A DNA stretch of 64,000 nucleotides from assembly GCF_947501425.1 (NCBI RefSeq), contig NZ_CANMVN010000003.1, positions 248,001-312,000 of the forward strand, given 5' to 3'. How positions within the stretch are numbered: position 1 is the first letter of the stretch; each line of letters starts with the position of its first letter. Below are positions 35,619 to 46,761 of this stretch, one piece after another. Position numbers and translations under genes: made by a program. The stretch is from an uncultured Psychroserpens sp. Lineage in GTDB: Bacteria > Bacteroidota > Bacteroidia > Flavobacteriales > Flavobacteriaceae. The notes under the pieces were generated by a model, which did not search any database, had not been told where the DNA came from, and was given only the letters and a program-made list of their open reading frames with translations.

Positions 35619-36668
35619 TTAGTATTTAATGCACCAAACTACACTTATATTGGTTGGCCTAGTTTCATTACCTCCCTGAGTTGCTGAATCAAACGCTGGT
35701 AATGTAATCGTATGGTTGTGAGGACCATTGCTAGAGCTTGAGCTGGGCGGAATATAAATAGCATGATTGTGATTTCCAGAGTTACCTACACTAACTGTTC
35801 CACTAACACTATGAGAATGACTTGGAGCCATTTGTGAATCATAGTAAGCTCCTGTGTCTGCCAGTTGTCTAATGGTTACACTTCCTCCAAAAGATGGAGG
35901 ATCATCAGCATCAATATTATTGTAATATACACGGTGGTTATGACTTCCGGCAGCATTTGTATTACCATTAAAACTTGCATTATGATTATGAACACCTGAT
36001 GTATTTGTATTTACGTTAAATGGCCCTATGGTATGCTGATGTGTTCCGGCCATAGATGAAACTCCTGCTGGTGCATTAATTGTGTGCTGATGAGAATTCA
36101 CAGCTCCAGTTTGCTTAGTTCCTACATTGTTGCCTGCTATACCATCTCCTCTATCAGTTCTTGTAGCAGCATCAGGATCATTACCAGAACCATCATCAAA
36201 CCCTCTTAGAAATTGTCCTCTATAATCTGGCAAGTTAAACGTAGTAGATCCATTTCCATTTCCGTAGGTTGTGCCAATCACATTAAATAAATCGGCATAG
36301 GCAGTTCTACTTACGGCACTGCCATCACAAACCAAGTATCCTGTAGGAGCTGTCGCTGTTGGAAAGGCAAAAATTGCAGCAGTCGGTATACCATCTCTAC
36401 TTTTATCCATGAGTCTCACCCAATGCGTACCATTATAATAATAAAATCCCGAAACATCATCCGTTTGATAGACTAGTAAGCCTTCTGCTGGTGATGTAAT
36501 CGAGATACGTTCGGAAACCAACATTCTAGGAATTAAAATTCCACTATCAGTAGATGTTATTTCTAAAGCCGCTGATGCATCTGGAGTTGTTGTGCCGATT
36601 CCTACCTGTGCAAAACTGCAACAATACATCGACAATATAAAAATGAAAGAAATGTGTAAACGTTTCAT
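35619..36668 (-). CDS. Secreted tail-collar domain protein with seven HxH motifs
   Basis: The protein has 349 residues. A signal peptide (about 1-20) is followed by the N-terminal module VGIGTTTPDASAALEI ... GLLVYQTDDVSGFYYYNGTHW, common in secreted flavobacterial proteins. A phage tail-collar/microcystin-dependent-protein domain follows (GYLVCDGSAVSRTAY ... FNLPDYRGQFLRG, about 117-165). The last ~160 residues hold seven HxH motifs, at about 193-195, 210-212, 227-229, 243-245, 284-286, 300-302 and 317-319. They are spaced 16-17 residues apart except for one 41-residue interval. In T4 long tail fibre gp37 such HxH motifs bind iron along the trimer axis. A trimeric surface fibre is inferred. 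It has no T9SS tail. Confidence 0.85.
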   Translation of the reverse strand: MKRLHISFIFILSMYCCSFAQVGIGTTTPDASAALEITSTDSGILIPRMLVSERISITSPAEGLLVYQTDDVSGFYYYNGTHWVRLMDKSRDGIPTAAIFAFPTATAPTGYLVCDGSAVSRTAYADLFNVIGTTYGNGNGSTTFNLPDYRGQFLRGFDDGSGNDPDAATRTDRGDGIAGNNVGTKQTGAVNSHQHTINAPAGVSSMAGTHQHTIGPFNVNTNTSGVHNHNASFNGNTNAAGSHNHRVYYNNIDADDPPSFGGSVTIRQLADTGAYYDSQMAPSHSHSVSGTVSVGNSGNHNHAIYIPPSSSSSNGPHNHTITLPAFDSATQGGNETRPTNISVVWCIKY

Positions 36669-36800
36669 AACTTAGGGATTGGTTAGGAAACGAAAATAAA
36701 AGACGAATACTTCTTTTTAAAGAATTATATTACAGATGGTAAGAAAAATTGTATAATTGGTAAGAATTAAACCACACTCAATTTCATTTAAAATTGTTTT

Positions 36801-37220
36801 TTATGCACTTTTTGCACTCATCGATTTATAATAAGCCAACTGATTGGTAATATCGATAGTATTACTTTGCACATCTTCTTTTAGGTCAAAATACTGATCT
36901 ATGATTGCAGATAAACCATTTGATTGTTCATAATGAGATTCTAATTCTCTAAGAAACATTAAAGTCTCTAAATTCTTTTGAAGTTTCCATTTAAGCATTC
37001 TAATTTGAGAATCGAATTGACCTCCATCAAATTGATAATTGGATAATAAATCTTCTGAAATATTAGTATTATACTCTAATTGTTCAGTCTTTGCGATGAA
37101 GTTTACAACCTTGTTTACATCACTAGTGCTAGAAAACACTTCAAACACTTCATTTGCACAGGTGTAAAAAAATGATATCACATAGATTATTACAGGTGAT
37201 AAATAAGGGGACATGTTCAT
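36801..37220 (-). CDS. Hypothetical protein with N-terminal hydrophobic segment
   Basis: The protein has 139 residues. The first ~25 residues (YLSPVIIYVISFFYTCANEVF) form a membrane helix or uncleaved signal. The remainder is helical and polar, with segments like NVVNFIAKTEQLEYNTNIS, MLKWKLQKNLETLMFLREL and YDLKEDV-like repeats, suggesting a helical bundle. It has no recognisable motif. It stands alone, 132 bases from the collar-protein gene start. Composition matches its neighbours. Confidence 0.6.
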   Translation of the reverse strand: MNMSPYLSPVIIYVISFFYTCANEVFEVFSSTSDVNKVVNFIAKTEQLEYNTNISEDLLSNYQFDGGQFDSQIRMLKWKLQKNLETLMFLRELESHYEQSNGLSAIIDQYFDLKEDVQSNTIDITNQLAYYKSMSAKSA

Positions 37221-37394
37221 AACGAATTAATTATTGTTATTAATTGGACACGCTAATTTGAGTAAGTCACCAGAATTCGATGTAATGTGTTTTATTGAAG
37301 CCTAACAGATATAAAAATCCGATAAAGTGCTGATTTATTGACTCTTAAGCATATTAAAATGAAGCTATTTAATTAAATTTCAATATAAAAAAGA

Positions 37395-38417
37395 CTATAT
37401 CCCTTTCATACGTTCCCATAGTGCTGATATGGTAAAACTAAAATCTTCCATTTCTGGAGCAAAGGGTTTCATGTCTAATCGGCCATTAGATTCATATAGT
37501 TTCAAATTGAAAACAGCTTTATAACCATTTCTAGTTTTGACCAGTGGATATCTTAGATCATTATAGATAAACTCTCCATCTACCGAAGGTTCAACATTAT
37601 AGTAATCATTACTAAACCAGGCTAAACATGCTATATCATTTTCAAAAGTTTTAGTTTCAAGACGCTTCTTAGGAATAGTTTGCCATTCTGAAAATTGATC
37701 TGAAGTATCAAATAAAGAATAAAAAGCAACCTGATAATTATCATCGGTTTCTGCAATGCCATACCAAAGAATATTATTTAAGATGGTAGGTTGTGTGCTA
37801 AAACGGTCATACACTATTCCTTTTTCAGCTAAAGTAGAGACAAATACACGATCGATATAGAACTTGTTAAAAATGGTAAAAAGCATATATGCAGAACTTA
37901 TACCTATCCCTAATTTCAACCATAAACGTCTACGCTGATGTTGTCTCTTAAAAAACATCATAATAATCATACACAACAAAAAAGGCACTGTGTAAACTAA
38001 ATCAGCTACAGCAATATTATTAAATGCTACCCGATAATTTGAAAATGGAGCAAATAATTGAGTGCCGTATGGAGTAAAACAATCCAAAATAGGATGCGTA
38101 AATAAGGACCAAAAGAATAAAGAGATCCAATCTGTTCTGGTGGTTGTGTTCAATCGTTTTCCCTGATCGTATAGTTTATGAACTAACCAACCCAAAAGTA
38201 ATGCTGCCAGAATTGAGAATACAATAGAATGCATAAACCCTCTGTGAAAAAGCATTGCATCAATTTCATTATTATGTAATAGGCTTCCTACCAAAACATC
38301 TAAGTCAGGTATGGTGCCTCCAATGGCCCCAAATAGTAAAGCTTTGTTTCCAATTTTCTTACCTAAAACAGCTTCTCCACATGCAGCACCTAAAACAATT
38401 TGAGTTAATGAATCCAT
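37395..38417 (-). CDS. Membrane-bound metal-dependent hydrolase (YdjM/DUF457-like)
   Basis: The protein has 340 residues. It begins MDSLTQIVLGAACGEAV and has GGTIPDLDVLVG and HRGFMHSIVFSI, the His/Asp pattern of YdjM-like proteins with a zinc or other metal at the membrane face. SLFTHPILDCFTPYGTQLFAPFS adds two further metal ligands. Four to five membrane spans are visible, followed by a soluble C-terminal domain (about 205-340). E. coli YdjM is LexA-regulated and its hydrolase activity is not proven. The gene is monocistronic and faces away from nhaC. Confidence 0.86.
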   Translation of the reverse strand: MDSLTQIVLGAACGEAVLGKKIGNKALLFGAIGGTIPDLDVLVGSLLHNNEIDAMLFHRGFMHSIVFSILAALLLGWLVHKLYDQGKRLNTTTRTDWISLFFWSLFTHPILDCFTPYGTQLFAPFSNYRVAFNNIAVADLVYTVPFLLCMIIMMFFKRQHQRRRLWLKLGIGISSAYMLFTIFNKFYIDRVFVSTLAEKGIVYDRFSTQPTILNNILWYGIAETDDNYQVAFYSLFDTSDQFSEWQTIPKKRLETKTFENDIACLAWFSNDYYNVEPSVDGEFIYNDLRYPLVKTRNGYKAVFNLKLYESNGRLDMKPFAPEMEDFSFTISALWERMKGI

Positions 38418-38517
38418 ATATCGACCAACAGTTGAATTGCAAAAATACGCATCTCATCCGATTTGCAGAATAGGTAACATTATCGTAACATTACAACACC
38501 AAAACTAAGCTAAGCAC

Positions 38518-40026
38518 ATGGAAGACGAGAATAATATTTCAGAAATCAAACTTGATGATCAAAAAATAATAGATAATACCGAATTAAATATTTGGGAAGC
38601 TCTTATTCCTGTATTTGCTTTGGTTGGTATGCTTGCTTATAATATATACGTCTATGGAGATGATGCGTTAAGTGGAAGTAATCAGTTTATTCTATTAATG
38701 GGAGCTGCTGTAGCTGCTATAGTGGGTTTCTTTAATAAGGTTAAATATAAGAGAATGCTGGAGGAGGTTGCAGAAAATGTAAAATCAACTACTGGAGCCT
38801 TACTTATACTATTAATGGTTGGTGCGCTTGCAGGCACCTGGCTCATTAGTGGTATTATACCAACTATGATCTATTATGGCTTACAAATACTGAATCCTAC
38901 CATATTTCTTGCAGCATGTGTCGTAATTTGTGCTATCATTTCTATTGCCACAGGAAGTTCTTGGACCACATCTGCTACTGTTGGTATTGCACTGGTTGGT
39001 ATTGGTGAAACTCTAGGTATATCGATAGGAATGACTGCAGGTGCTGTACTTTCCGGAGCCTATTTTGGCGATAAGATGTCTCCATTAAGTGACACCACAA
39101 ATCTGGCGCCAGCTATGGCAGGTGGCGAACTTTTTAGTCATATTAAGTATATGGCACTAACCACAATACCTACGATAGTGCTAACCCTCATTATTTTTAT
39201 AATTATAGGTTTGAATTTAGACACTACAGGCACACCTCAAATAGCAGATAAATTAGAGGCTATTGATGGTGCTTTTAATATTAGTCCATGGCTATTCATA
39301 GTACCAGTGATTGTTATTTTTATGATTGTAAAAAAGACACCTCCTTTAATTGCATTATTGTTTGGAGCACTCTTTGGAGGAATTGCCGCTATTATTGCGC
39401 AACCTAATATTGTTGCTGAAATAGCAGGTGCTGAATCCTTAAATTTTCAATCAGCTTATAAAGGAGTCATGAATGCATTAACTGTAGATACAGCAGTTAC
39501 AACCTCAAGCGCCGAACTTAATGATCTATTTACTGCTGGTGGTATGAAAGGTATGTTAGGAACCATCTGGCTAATTGTTTGTGCTATGGTTTTTGGAGGT
39601 GTTATGGATGCTATTGGAGCTTTGTCCAGAATTACAGATGCCTTACTGAAATTGGCAACAACTACGTTTGGTTTATTTGCAAGCACTGTAGCTAGTTGTC
39701 TAGCCTTAAATTTAACAGCATCAGATCAATATTTAGCATTAGTAGTTCCTGGAAAAATGTTCAAAAAAGCTTATGAAGATAGAGGACTTGCGCCTGAAAA
39801 TTTAAGTAGAACGCTAGAAGATTCTGGTACTGTAACTTCTGTTTTGATTCCATGGAATACTTGTGGAGCTTATCATTCAAAAGTGTTATTTGGTTATGCT
39901 GGAGCTACTGCGTACATACCTTATGCATTTTTCAGTATTATTAGTCCGTTTATGACTCTACTGTTCGCTGCATTTTCAATTAAAATAAAACAGCTAAAAC
40001 CAAACCTCAGTTTTCATAGCTTTTAG
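38518..40026 (+). CDS. nhaC: Na+/H+ antiporter, NhaC family
   Basis: The protein has 502 residues and about 11-12 membrane spans. The characteristic NhaC segments are present: GSSWTTSATVGIALVGIGE (about 146-164), GAVLSGAYFGDKMSPLSDTTNLAPA, and the C-terminal SGTVTSVLIPWNTCGAYHS. It exports sodium in exchange for protons, consistent with a marine lifestyle. The first ~25 residues are a hydrophilic cytoplasmic start. It is not obviously cotranscribed with the peroxiredoxin gene 190 bases downstream. Confidence 0.93.
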   Translation: MEDENNISEIKLDDQKIIDNTELNIWEALIPVFALVGMLAYNIYVYGDDALSGSNQFILLMGAAVAAIVGFFNKVKYKRMLEEVAENVKSTTGALLILLMVGALAGTWLISGIIPTMIYYGLQILNPTIFLAACVVICAIISIATGSSWTTSATVGIALVGIGETLGISIGMTAGAVLSGAYFGDKMSPLSDTTNLAPAMAGGELFSHIKYMALTTIPTIVLTLIIFIIIGLNLDTTGTPQIADKLEAIDGAFNISPWLFIVPVIVIFMIVKKTPPLIALLFGALFGGIAAIIAQPNIVAEIAGAESLNFQSAYKGVMNALTVDTAVTTSSAELNDLFTAGGMKGMLGTIWLIVCAMVFGGVMDAIGALSRITDALLKLATTTFGLFASTVASCLALNLTASDQYLALVVPGKMFKKAYEDRGLAPENLSRTLEDSGTVTSVLIPWNTCGAYHSKVLFGYAGATAYIPYAFFSIISPFMTLLFAAFSIKIKQLKPNLSFHSF

Positions 40027-40174
40027 ATATCTAAACTATAGACTTCTCAATTTAACAAGCCTTTATTTATCAAATAGCTAAAAAAAGACCTGCTTTTTTG
40101 AAGCCATTTTTATATACTATTATTTCATAATTTAATATAATCAATACCTATTTCCAACACCCTTATTTTATAGG

Positions 40175-40182
40175 TAATTTTG
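40175..40182 (+). promoter_or_regulatory. Predicted -7 element before the peroxiredoxin gene
   Basis: TAATTTTG matches the Bacteroidota TAnnTTTG consensus exactly, 33 bases before the ATG. The -33 region is weaker (TTTC near 40151). Confidence 0.4.
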
Positions 40183-40215
40183 TACAAATTAATATTAACA
40201 ACTTAAACTATAGAT

Positions 40216-40860
40216 ATGGCTTTAGTAGGAAAAAAATTTCCAAATTTAAATGTAGATGCAATGAACGAAATGGGTGACACTTTTAAACTCAACGTTCTTG
40301 AAGAAGCAATCAACAACAAGAAAAAAGTATTGTTATTCTGGTACCCAAAAGACTTTACTTTTGTTTGCCCAACAGAATTACACGCGTTTCAAGCTGCCCT
40401 AGGTGAATTTGAAAAAAGAAACACAATTGTTATTGGAGCGTCATGTGATACACCTGAAGTACACTTTGCATGGTTAAATACTGCAAAAGATAATGGCGGA
40501 ATAGAAGGAGTGACTTACCCAATTCTTGCAGATTCTAACAGAAATCTGGCATCAACTCTAGGAATCCTTGATATTACTAATGAACAGTACAACGAAGAGA
40601 CTGGAGTAGTAACTGTCGAAGGAGACAATGTAACATACAGAGCAACCTACATTATTGATGAGGAAGGAACTGTAGTTCACGAAGGTGTTAACCATATGCC
40701 GCTAGGTAGAAACGTCAATGAATTTTTACGTTTAATTGATGCTTACACTCATGTACAGGAAAAAGGTGAAGTTTGCCCTGCAAACTGGGAAGAGGGAAAA
40801 GACGCAATGAAACCAAATGCAAAAGATACTGCTGAGTACCTTGCTGCTCACTTAAACTAA
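40216..40860 (+). CDS. Typical 2-Cys peroxiredoxin (AhpC/TSA)
   Basis: The protein has 214 residues. It reduces hydrogen peroxide and organic peroxides. The peroxidatic Cys is about 51 in DFTFVCPTELHAF and the resolving Cys about 187 in GEVCPANW. The active-site Arg lies in the segment NVTYRATYIID. Length and motifs match the AhpC-like 2-Cys class that works as a decamer. It is the first gene of a three-gene operon with a thioredoxin (5 bases on) and a DUF6952 protein, which likely provide reductant and an accessory function. Confidence 0.95.
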   Translation: MALVGKKFPNLNVDAMNEMGDTFKLNVLEEAINNKKKVLLFWYPKDFTFVCPTELHAFQAALGEFEKRNTIVIGASCDTPEVHFAWLNTAKDNGGIEGVTYPILADSNRNLASTLGILDITNEQYNEETGVVTVEGDNVTYRATYIIDEEGTVVHEGVNHMPLGRNVNEFLRLIDAYTHVQEKGEVCPANWEEGKDAMKPNAKDTAEYLAAHLN

Positions 40861-40865
40861 TTATT

Positions 40866-41180
40866 ATGTTAAAAGAATTAGAACAAGATAACTTAACTGA
40901 ACTCGTATCACAAAATGATACCGTAATTGTTCAATACTCTGCTGGTTGGTGTGGTAATTGTAGAATTATGAAACCAAAGTTTAAAAAGTTAGCTTCGGAA
41001 CATGAAAACGTCACTTTTGTGATGGCTGACGCAGAAAAATTTCCTGAATCTAGAAAATTAGCAACAGTAGATAACTTACCGACGTTCGCAACTTTTAAAA
41101 ACGGAAGTTTTATTAACCAAACTCAAACCAACAAGTTTGATATTTTAAAAGATCTAGTTAATGAAGTTACCTGTAATTAA
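40866..41180 (+). CDS. Thioredoxin family protein with a WCGNC active site
   Basis: The protein has 104 residues, a compact thioredoxin fold. The redox site reads WCGNCRIM, not the canonical WCGPC, which would raise or shift its reduction potential. The cis-Pro region (DNLPTFATFKNG) is intact. Context implies it reduces the peroxiredoxin encoded upstream. The 3' end overlaps the next gene by 20 bases in another frame. Confidence 0.93.
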   Translation: MLKELEQDNLTELVSQNDTVIVQYSAGWCGNCRIMKPKFKKLASEHENVTFVMADAEKFPESRKLATVDNLPTFATFKNGSFINQTQTNKFDILKDLVNEVTCN

Positions 41181-41418
41181 ACATTTGTCACAGTTTATTG
41201 AGGACAATGATGAAGATTTCTTAGTTGAAACCATTGAAACCCTGGAGAACCTAACCGAAGTTCCTTCATTAAAAGATGAAGAACTAGATGTTATTGGAGA
41301 GTTAATCTCTAATATGTATGGTGCTTTAGAAGTTAACAAAATGGTGAAAGACGGAACATCAAAAAAAGAGGCGCTAAATGCATTTATGCAACGCGTCATG
41401 GGTTCTATTGACAACTAA
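41161..41418 (+). CDS. DUF6952 family small protein
   Basis: The protein has 85 residues, acidic and helical (LSQFIEDNDEDFLVETIETL, LDVIGELISNMYGALEVNKMV), ending in LNAFMQRVMGSIDN. It starts inside the thioredoxin gene, with a 20-base overlap, which implies coupled expression. I recall such proteins as flavobacterial partners of peroxiredoxin-thioredoxin operons, with no known biochemical role. It has no Cys, so a redox role is not direct. An intrinsic terminator follows. Confidence 0.8.
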   Translation: MKLPVIKHLSQFIEDNDEDFLVETIETLENLTEVPSLKDEELDVIGELISNMYGALEVNKMVKDGTSKKEALNAFMQRVMGSIDN

Positions 41419-41432
41419 TATCATATTAGAAT

Positions 41433-41466
41433 AAAAAAGCCACTTCAATCGAAGTGGCTTTTTTTA
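41433..41466. terminator. Bidirectional intrinsic terminator
   Basis: The stem AAAAAAGCCACTTC/GAAGTGGCTTTTTT has an AATC loop. It ends the peroxiredoxin operon on the plus strand and the ankyrin gene on the minus strand. Confidence 0.92.
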
Positions 41467-41482
41467 TTTCTAGCAATCTATT

Positions 41483-42004
41483 TTATAACTTAAGAAGGTT
41501 CAATAGATTTTTAAATCCTTTTTCCAATGCATGGTCATAAGCTGTTCTTCCCTCATTATCCTTTATGGACCTGTCTGCATTATGATCTAATAAAAGTTTG
41601 ACAATTTGCTCTTTATTATACATTGTTGCAAATATTAGTGCTGTAGTACCCATGGAGTTAATAGCATTGATATTTGCTCCATTATCAATCAATAACTTTG
41701 CTAATTTTTCATTTCCCTTGAAACTTACACCAATAAGCGCAGTATTTCCAGTACCATCTTGTGTGTCTATTTCTGCATTGTGATCTATTAAAATTTTAGT
41801 TGCGATTTCATTATCAAAGTATGTCGCAAAGATTAAAGGAGTGAAACCTCTTGAATCTCTGCTATTGGCTAATTCTGGATTAACATTTAAAAAAGCTTCA
41901 AGTTGCTTGTGATTTCCAGAGCGTATCGCTTCATAAAAAAGGGCTGTGTCTTTCATTGAACATGTTATTACTAAAAAAAGGAATGTGTAGTCTAGACAAC
42001 CCAT
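41483..42004 (-). CDS. Ankyrin-repeat protein downstream of katG
   Basis: The protein has 173 residues from the ATG at 42004. An internal ATG at 41956 is possible and would remove the hydrophobic start (YTFLFLVITCS), which looks like a signal or lipoprotein leader. Four ankyrin repeats follow (GFTPLIFATYFDNEIATKIL, GNTALIGVSFKGNEKLAKLL, GTTALIFATMYNKEQIVKLL, then GRTAYDHALEKG). Ankyrin repeats bind other proteins. The gene starts 33 bases after katG. In Pseudomonas an ankyrin protein beside a catalase gene (AnkB with KatA) supports catalase function, which makes a similar partnership plausible here. Confidence 0.88.
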   Translation of the reverse strand: MGCLDYTFLFLVITCSMKDTALFYEAIRSGNHKQLEAFLNVNPELANSRDSRGFTPLIFATYFDNEIATKILIDHNAEIDTQDGTGNTALIGVSFKGNEKLAKLLIDNGANINAINSMGTTALIFATMYNKEQIVKLLLDHNADRSIKDNEGRTAYDHALEKGFKNLLNLLKL

Positions 42005-42037
42005 TCCTTTCCATACAATTATTTGAGGTTTAACTAA

Positions 42038-44275
<2,238 letters not shown>

Positions 44276-44383
44276 TTAATGATTAATTGTTTCAGTCTTA
44301 AAGTTATGAAATTTCGCGACTAAAAAACAGCTAGGAAATATTTTAATAACCTATATTAAAATTGACAAAATTTATATTATTGA

Positions 44384-44402
44384 ATTACTATCGTATTACT
44401 AT
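44384..44402. repeat. Short direct repeat upstream of katG
   Basis: ATTACTAT occurs at 44384-44391 and again at 44395-44402, 11 bases apart start to start (one helical turn), about 120 bases upstream of the katG ATG. It could be a regulator site. The rest of the 434-base gap 44267-44700 holds only the hairpin at 44485 and no supportable gene. Confidence 0.35.
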
Positions 44403-44484
44403 TAAATTATATCTGTTAAAAGATTAAGGAATTATCAAAAAAAGAAAATGGATAAATCTAAGGATCAAGAATATTAAAAATGAA

Positions 44485-44513
44485 AAAAGCCACGTCAATC
44501 AAACGTGGCTTTT
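44485..44513 (+). terminator. Orphan terminator-like hairpin
   Basis: The stem AAAAGCCACGT/ACGTGGCTTTT has a CAATCAA loop, about 220 bases upstream of katG and 190 before the next plus-strand gene. No coding sequence ends here, so it may terminate a small RNA or be a remnant. Confidence 0.6.
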
Positions 44514-44700
44514 AAACAACCTAACTAAATCAATCAAAATATTATCTAGCGATAATTTTACTTTATTGTTCAACAAATATACGATTAAGTTAAACAAAAC
44601 TAATGAGCATTATAAAAACTTTAACGTTTTAGTTACTCATATCTAATTAAAATAATTGCGAAGTTTTTTGTAACTTATAGTACAATTAAAACCTATAAAA

Positions 44701-44937
44701 ATGAACGAAACTGAATACACAAAGATTTACGGAGGAAACTTCATTTTAGTAACAAGAGTCAAAGCTGCACTTGAATCTGAAGGCATTGTTCCAATTGTTA
44801 AAGATGAAGGAGAGTCTCAAAGATTAGCAGGCTACGCATCAATGAATCAAGGTTTCCAAGAAATATACGTCCATAATGACGAACTTAAAAAAGCTAATGA
44901 AATTCTGGACCGTGTAAAATCTGAAATGGAAGCTTAA
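44701..44937 (+). CDS. DUF2007 family small protein
   Basis: The protein has 78 residues. It has the DUF2007 pattern: KIYGGNFILVTRVKAALESEGI (a ferredoxin-like first half that includes the LExxGI turn), then QEIYVHNDELKKANEIL. The family is often called putative signal transducing protein, with no firm function. It is a single gene with a long upstream gap and converges on the ABC-F gene, 8 bases away. Confidence 0.85.
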   Translation: MNETEYTKIYGGNFILVTRVKAALESEGIVPIVKDEGESQRLAGYASMNQGFQEIYVHNDELKKANEILDRVKSEMEA

Positions 44938-44945
44938 AAACTCAA

Positions 44946-46571
44946 TTAAGTAGTAACGGCATACATCTTATCTCGGAGTTCTTTGATTTTTTTATCGCTC
45001 ATGTACTCATCAAATGTCATGTAACGATCAATGATTCCGCTAGGTGTTAGTTCTATAACTCTATTCGCAACGGTTTGAGCAAATTCATGATCATGCGTTG
45101 TGAACATGACTGTTCCTTTGAAATTTTTAAGCGAGTTATTAAATGCAGTAATACTCTCTAAATCCAAGTGATTGGTTGGTTCATCTAACATTAATACATT
45201 AGCTCTCAACATCATCATGCGACTCAGCATACAACGTACTTTTTCCCCTCCAGATAATACATCTGCAGTTTTTAGGGCCTCTTCTCCACTAAAGATCATC
45301 TTTCCTAAGAATCCACGTATGTAAACTTCTTCTCTCTCTTCCTCTGTTGTTGCCCATTGACGCAACCAATCAACAAGAGTTAATTTATTATCAAAATACT
45401 CACTGTTATCTAGTGGTAAGTATGATTGTGACGTTGTAATTCCCCAAGAAAATTTCCCAGCATCTGCTTTTTCTTTATCATTAATAATTTGATAAAATGC
45501 TGTTGTTGCTCTAGAATCTTTTGAGTAAACAACAACTTTATCTCCTTTAGTAAGGTTGATATCAATATTCTGAAACAATATATCGTTATCTATTGATGCT
45601 GCTAAACCTTCAACATTCAATATCTGATCTCCAGCCTCACGATCTCTCTCAAAAATAATTGCTGGATAACGTCGGCTAGATGGTTTGATATCAGAAATAT
45701 TCAACTTATCAATCATTTTCTTTCTACTAGTTGCCTGCTTAGATTTAGCAACGTTAGCAGAAAATCGTCTAATAAACTCTTCTAATTCTTTCTTCTTCTC
45801 TTCTGCCTTTTTATTTTGTTGTGCTCTTTGTCTTGCCGCTAATTGAGAAGACTCGTACCAAAACGTGTAGTTACCAGAAAAGTGATTTATCTTCCCAAAG
45901 TCTATATCAGAAATATGTGTACAAACAGCATCCAAAAAGTGTCTGTCGTGAGATACCACAATAACGCAATTATCATAGTTTGCTAAAAAGTTCTCTAACC
46001 AAGAGATTGTTTCATAATCCAAATCATTGGTAGGCTCATCCATAATTAAAACATCAGGATTTCCAAAAAGAGCTTGAGCTAATAGTACTCGAACTTTCTG
46101 TTTTCCATCCAAATCATTCATTAAGGTATAATGTAAGTCCTCTTTAATCCCTAAGTTTGAAAGCATAGCTGCTGCGTCACTATCGGCATTCCATCCATTC
46201 ATTTCTTCAAACTCTACCTGTAGCTCACCAATTTTTTCGGCATTTTCATCAGTATAATCAGCATATAACGCATCGATATCAGACTTCAGTTTATACAAAG
46301 GTTTATTACCCATAATTACAGTTTCCAGAACTGTATGCTCATTGTATAAGTTGTGATTCTGTTCTAAAACCGACATACGTTTGCCTGGTTCTAAATGAAC
46401 ATGACCAGAAGTAGGATCTTGTTTTCCTGCAAGAATTTTCAAAAAAGTTGATTTTCCTGCACCATTGGCTCCAATAATTCCGTAGCAATTTCCGTTATTG
46501 AACGTTGTATTGACTTCATCAAAAAGAATTCTTTTTCCAAACTGAACCGAAAGGTTAGACACTGATAACAT
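44946..46571 (-). CDS. ABC-F family ATPase (YbiT/EttA-like)
   Basis: The protein has 541 residues with two ATP-binding domains and no membrane spans, as in ABC-F translation factors. Domain 1 has Walker A GANGAGKST (about 34-42), DGKQKVRVLLAQALFGNPDVLIMDEPTNDLD and the switch His in VSHDRHFLD. A linker of about 80 residues rich in Lys/Arg/Glu (about 240-300) is the P-site tRNA interaction motif. In domain 2 Walker A is degenerate (YSKDSRAT), but LSGGEKVRCMLSRMMM and MLDEPTNHLD are intact. It likely acts on ribosomes. Confidence 0.93.
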   Translation of the reverse strand: MLSVSNLSVQFGKRILFDEVNTTFNNGNCYGIIGANGAGKSTFLKILAGKQDPTSGHVHLEPGKRMSVLEQNHNLYNEHTVLETVIMGNKPLYKLKSDIDALYADYTDENAEKIGELQVEFEEMNGWNADSDAAAMLSNLGIKEDLHYTLMNDLDGKQKVRVLLAQALFGNPDVLIMDEPTNDLDYETISWLENFLANYDNCVIVVSHDRHFLDAVCTHISDIDFGKINHFSGNYTFWYESSQLAARQRAQQNKKAEEKKKELEEFIRRFSANVAKSKQATSRKKMIDKLNISDIKPSSRRYPAIIFERDREAGDQILNVEGLAASIDNDILFQNIDINLTKGDKVVVYSKDSRATTAFYQIINDKEKADAGKFSWGITTSQSYLPLDNSEYFDNKLTLVDWLRQWATTEEEREEVYIRGFLGKMIFSGEEALKTADVLSGGEKVRCMLSRMMMLRANVLMLDEPTNHLDLESITAFNNSLKNFKGTVMFTTHDHEFAQTVANRVIELTPSGIIDRYMTFDEYMSDKKIKELRDKMYAVTT

Positions 46572-46761
46572 AAGGCGTATTTTATTTTTTGCAAAAGTAG
46601 AAAATTCAATCCATTGAAAGAAACTAATAGCACTTATTTTTAGACAGTATTTTAAAGCATATTAGCAGTAAAATCAATATTTAACAACGTATTAACAAGA
46701 GTTACTATTTTCAAACTTTATTTTTGTTACACATACAAACTACCTACGATTGCAAATACCT

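Noticed and set aside
35619-36668. Prophage remnant
   Set aside because: Only the collar domain is phage-like. The gene has a signal peptide and flavobacterial N-terminal module, and no terminase, portal, capsid or integrase is near.
44384-44402. OxyR site before katG
   Set aside because: The repeat is direct, not the inverted ATAG...CTAT arrangement, so I list it only as an unassigned repeat.
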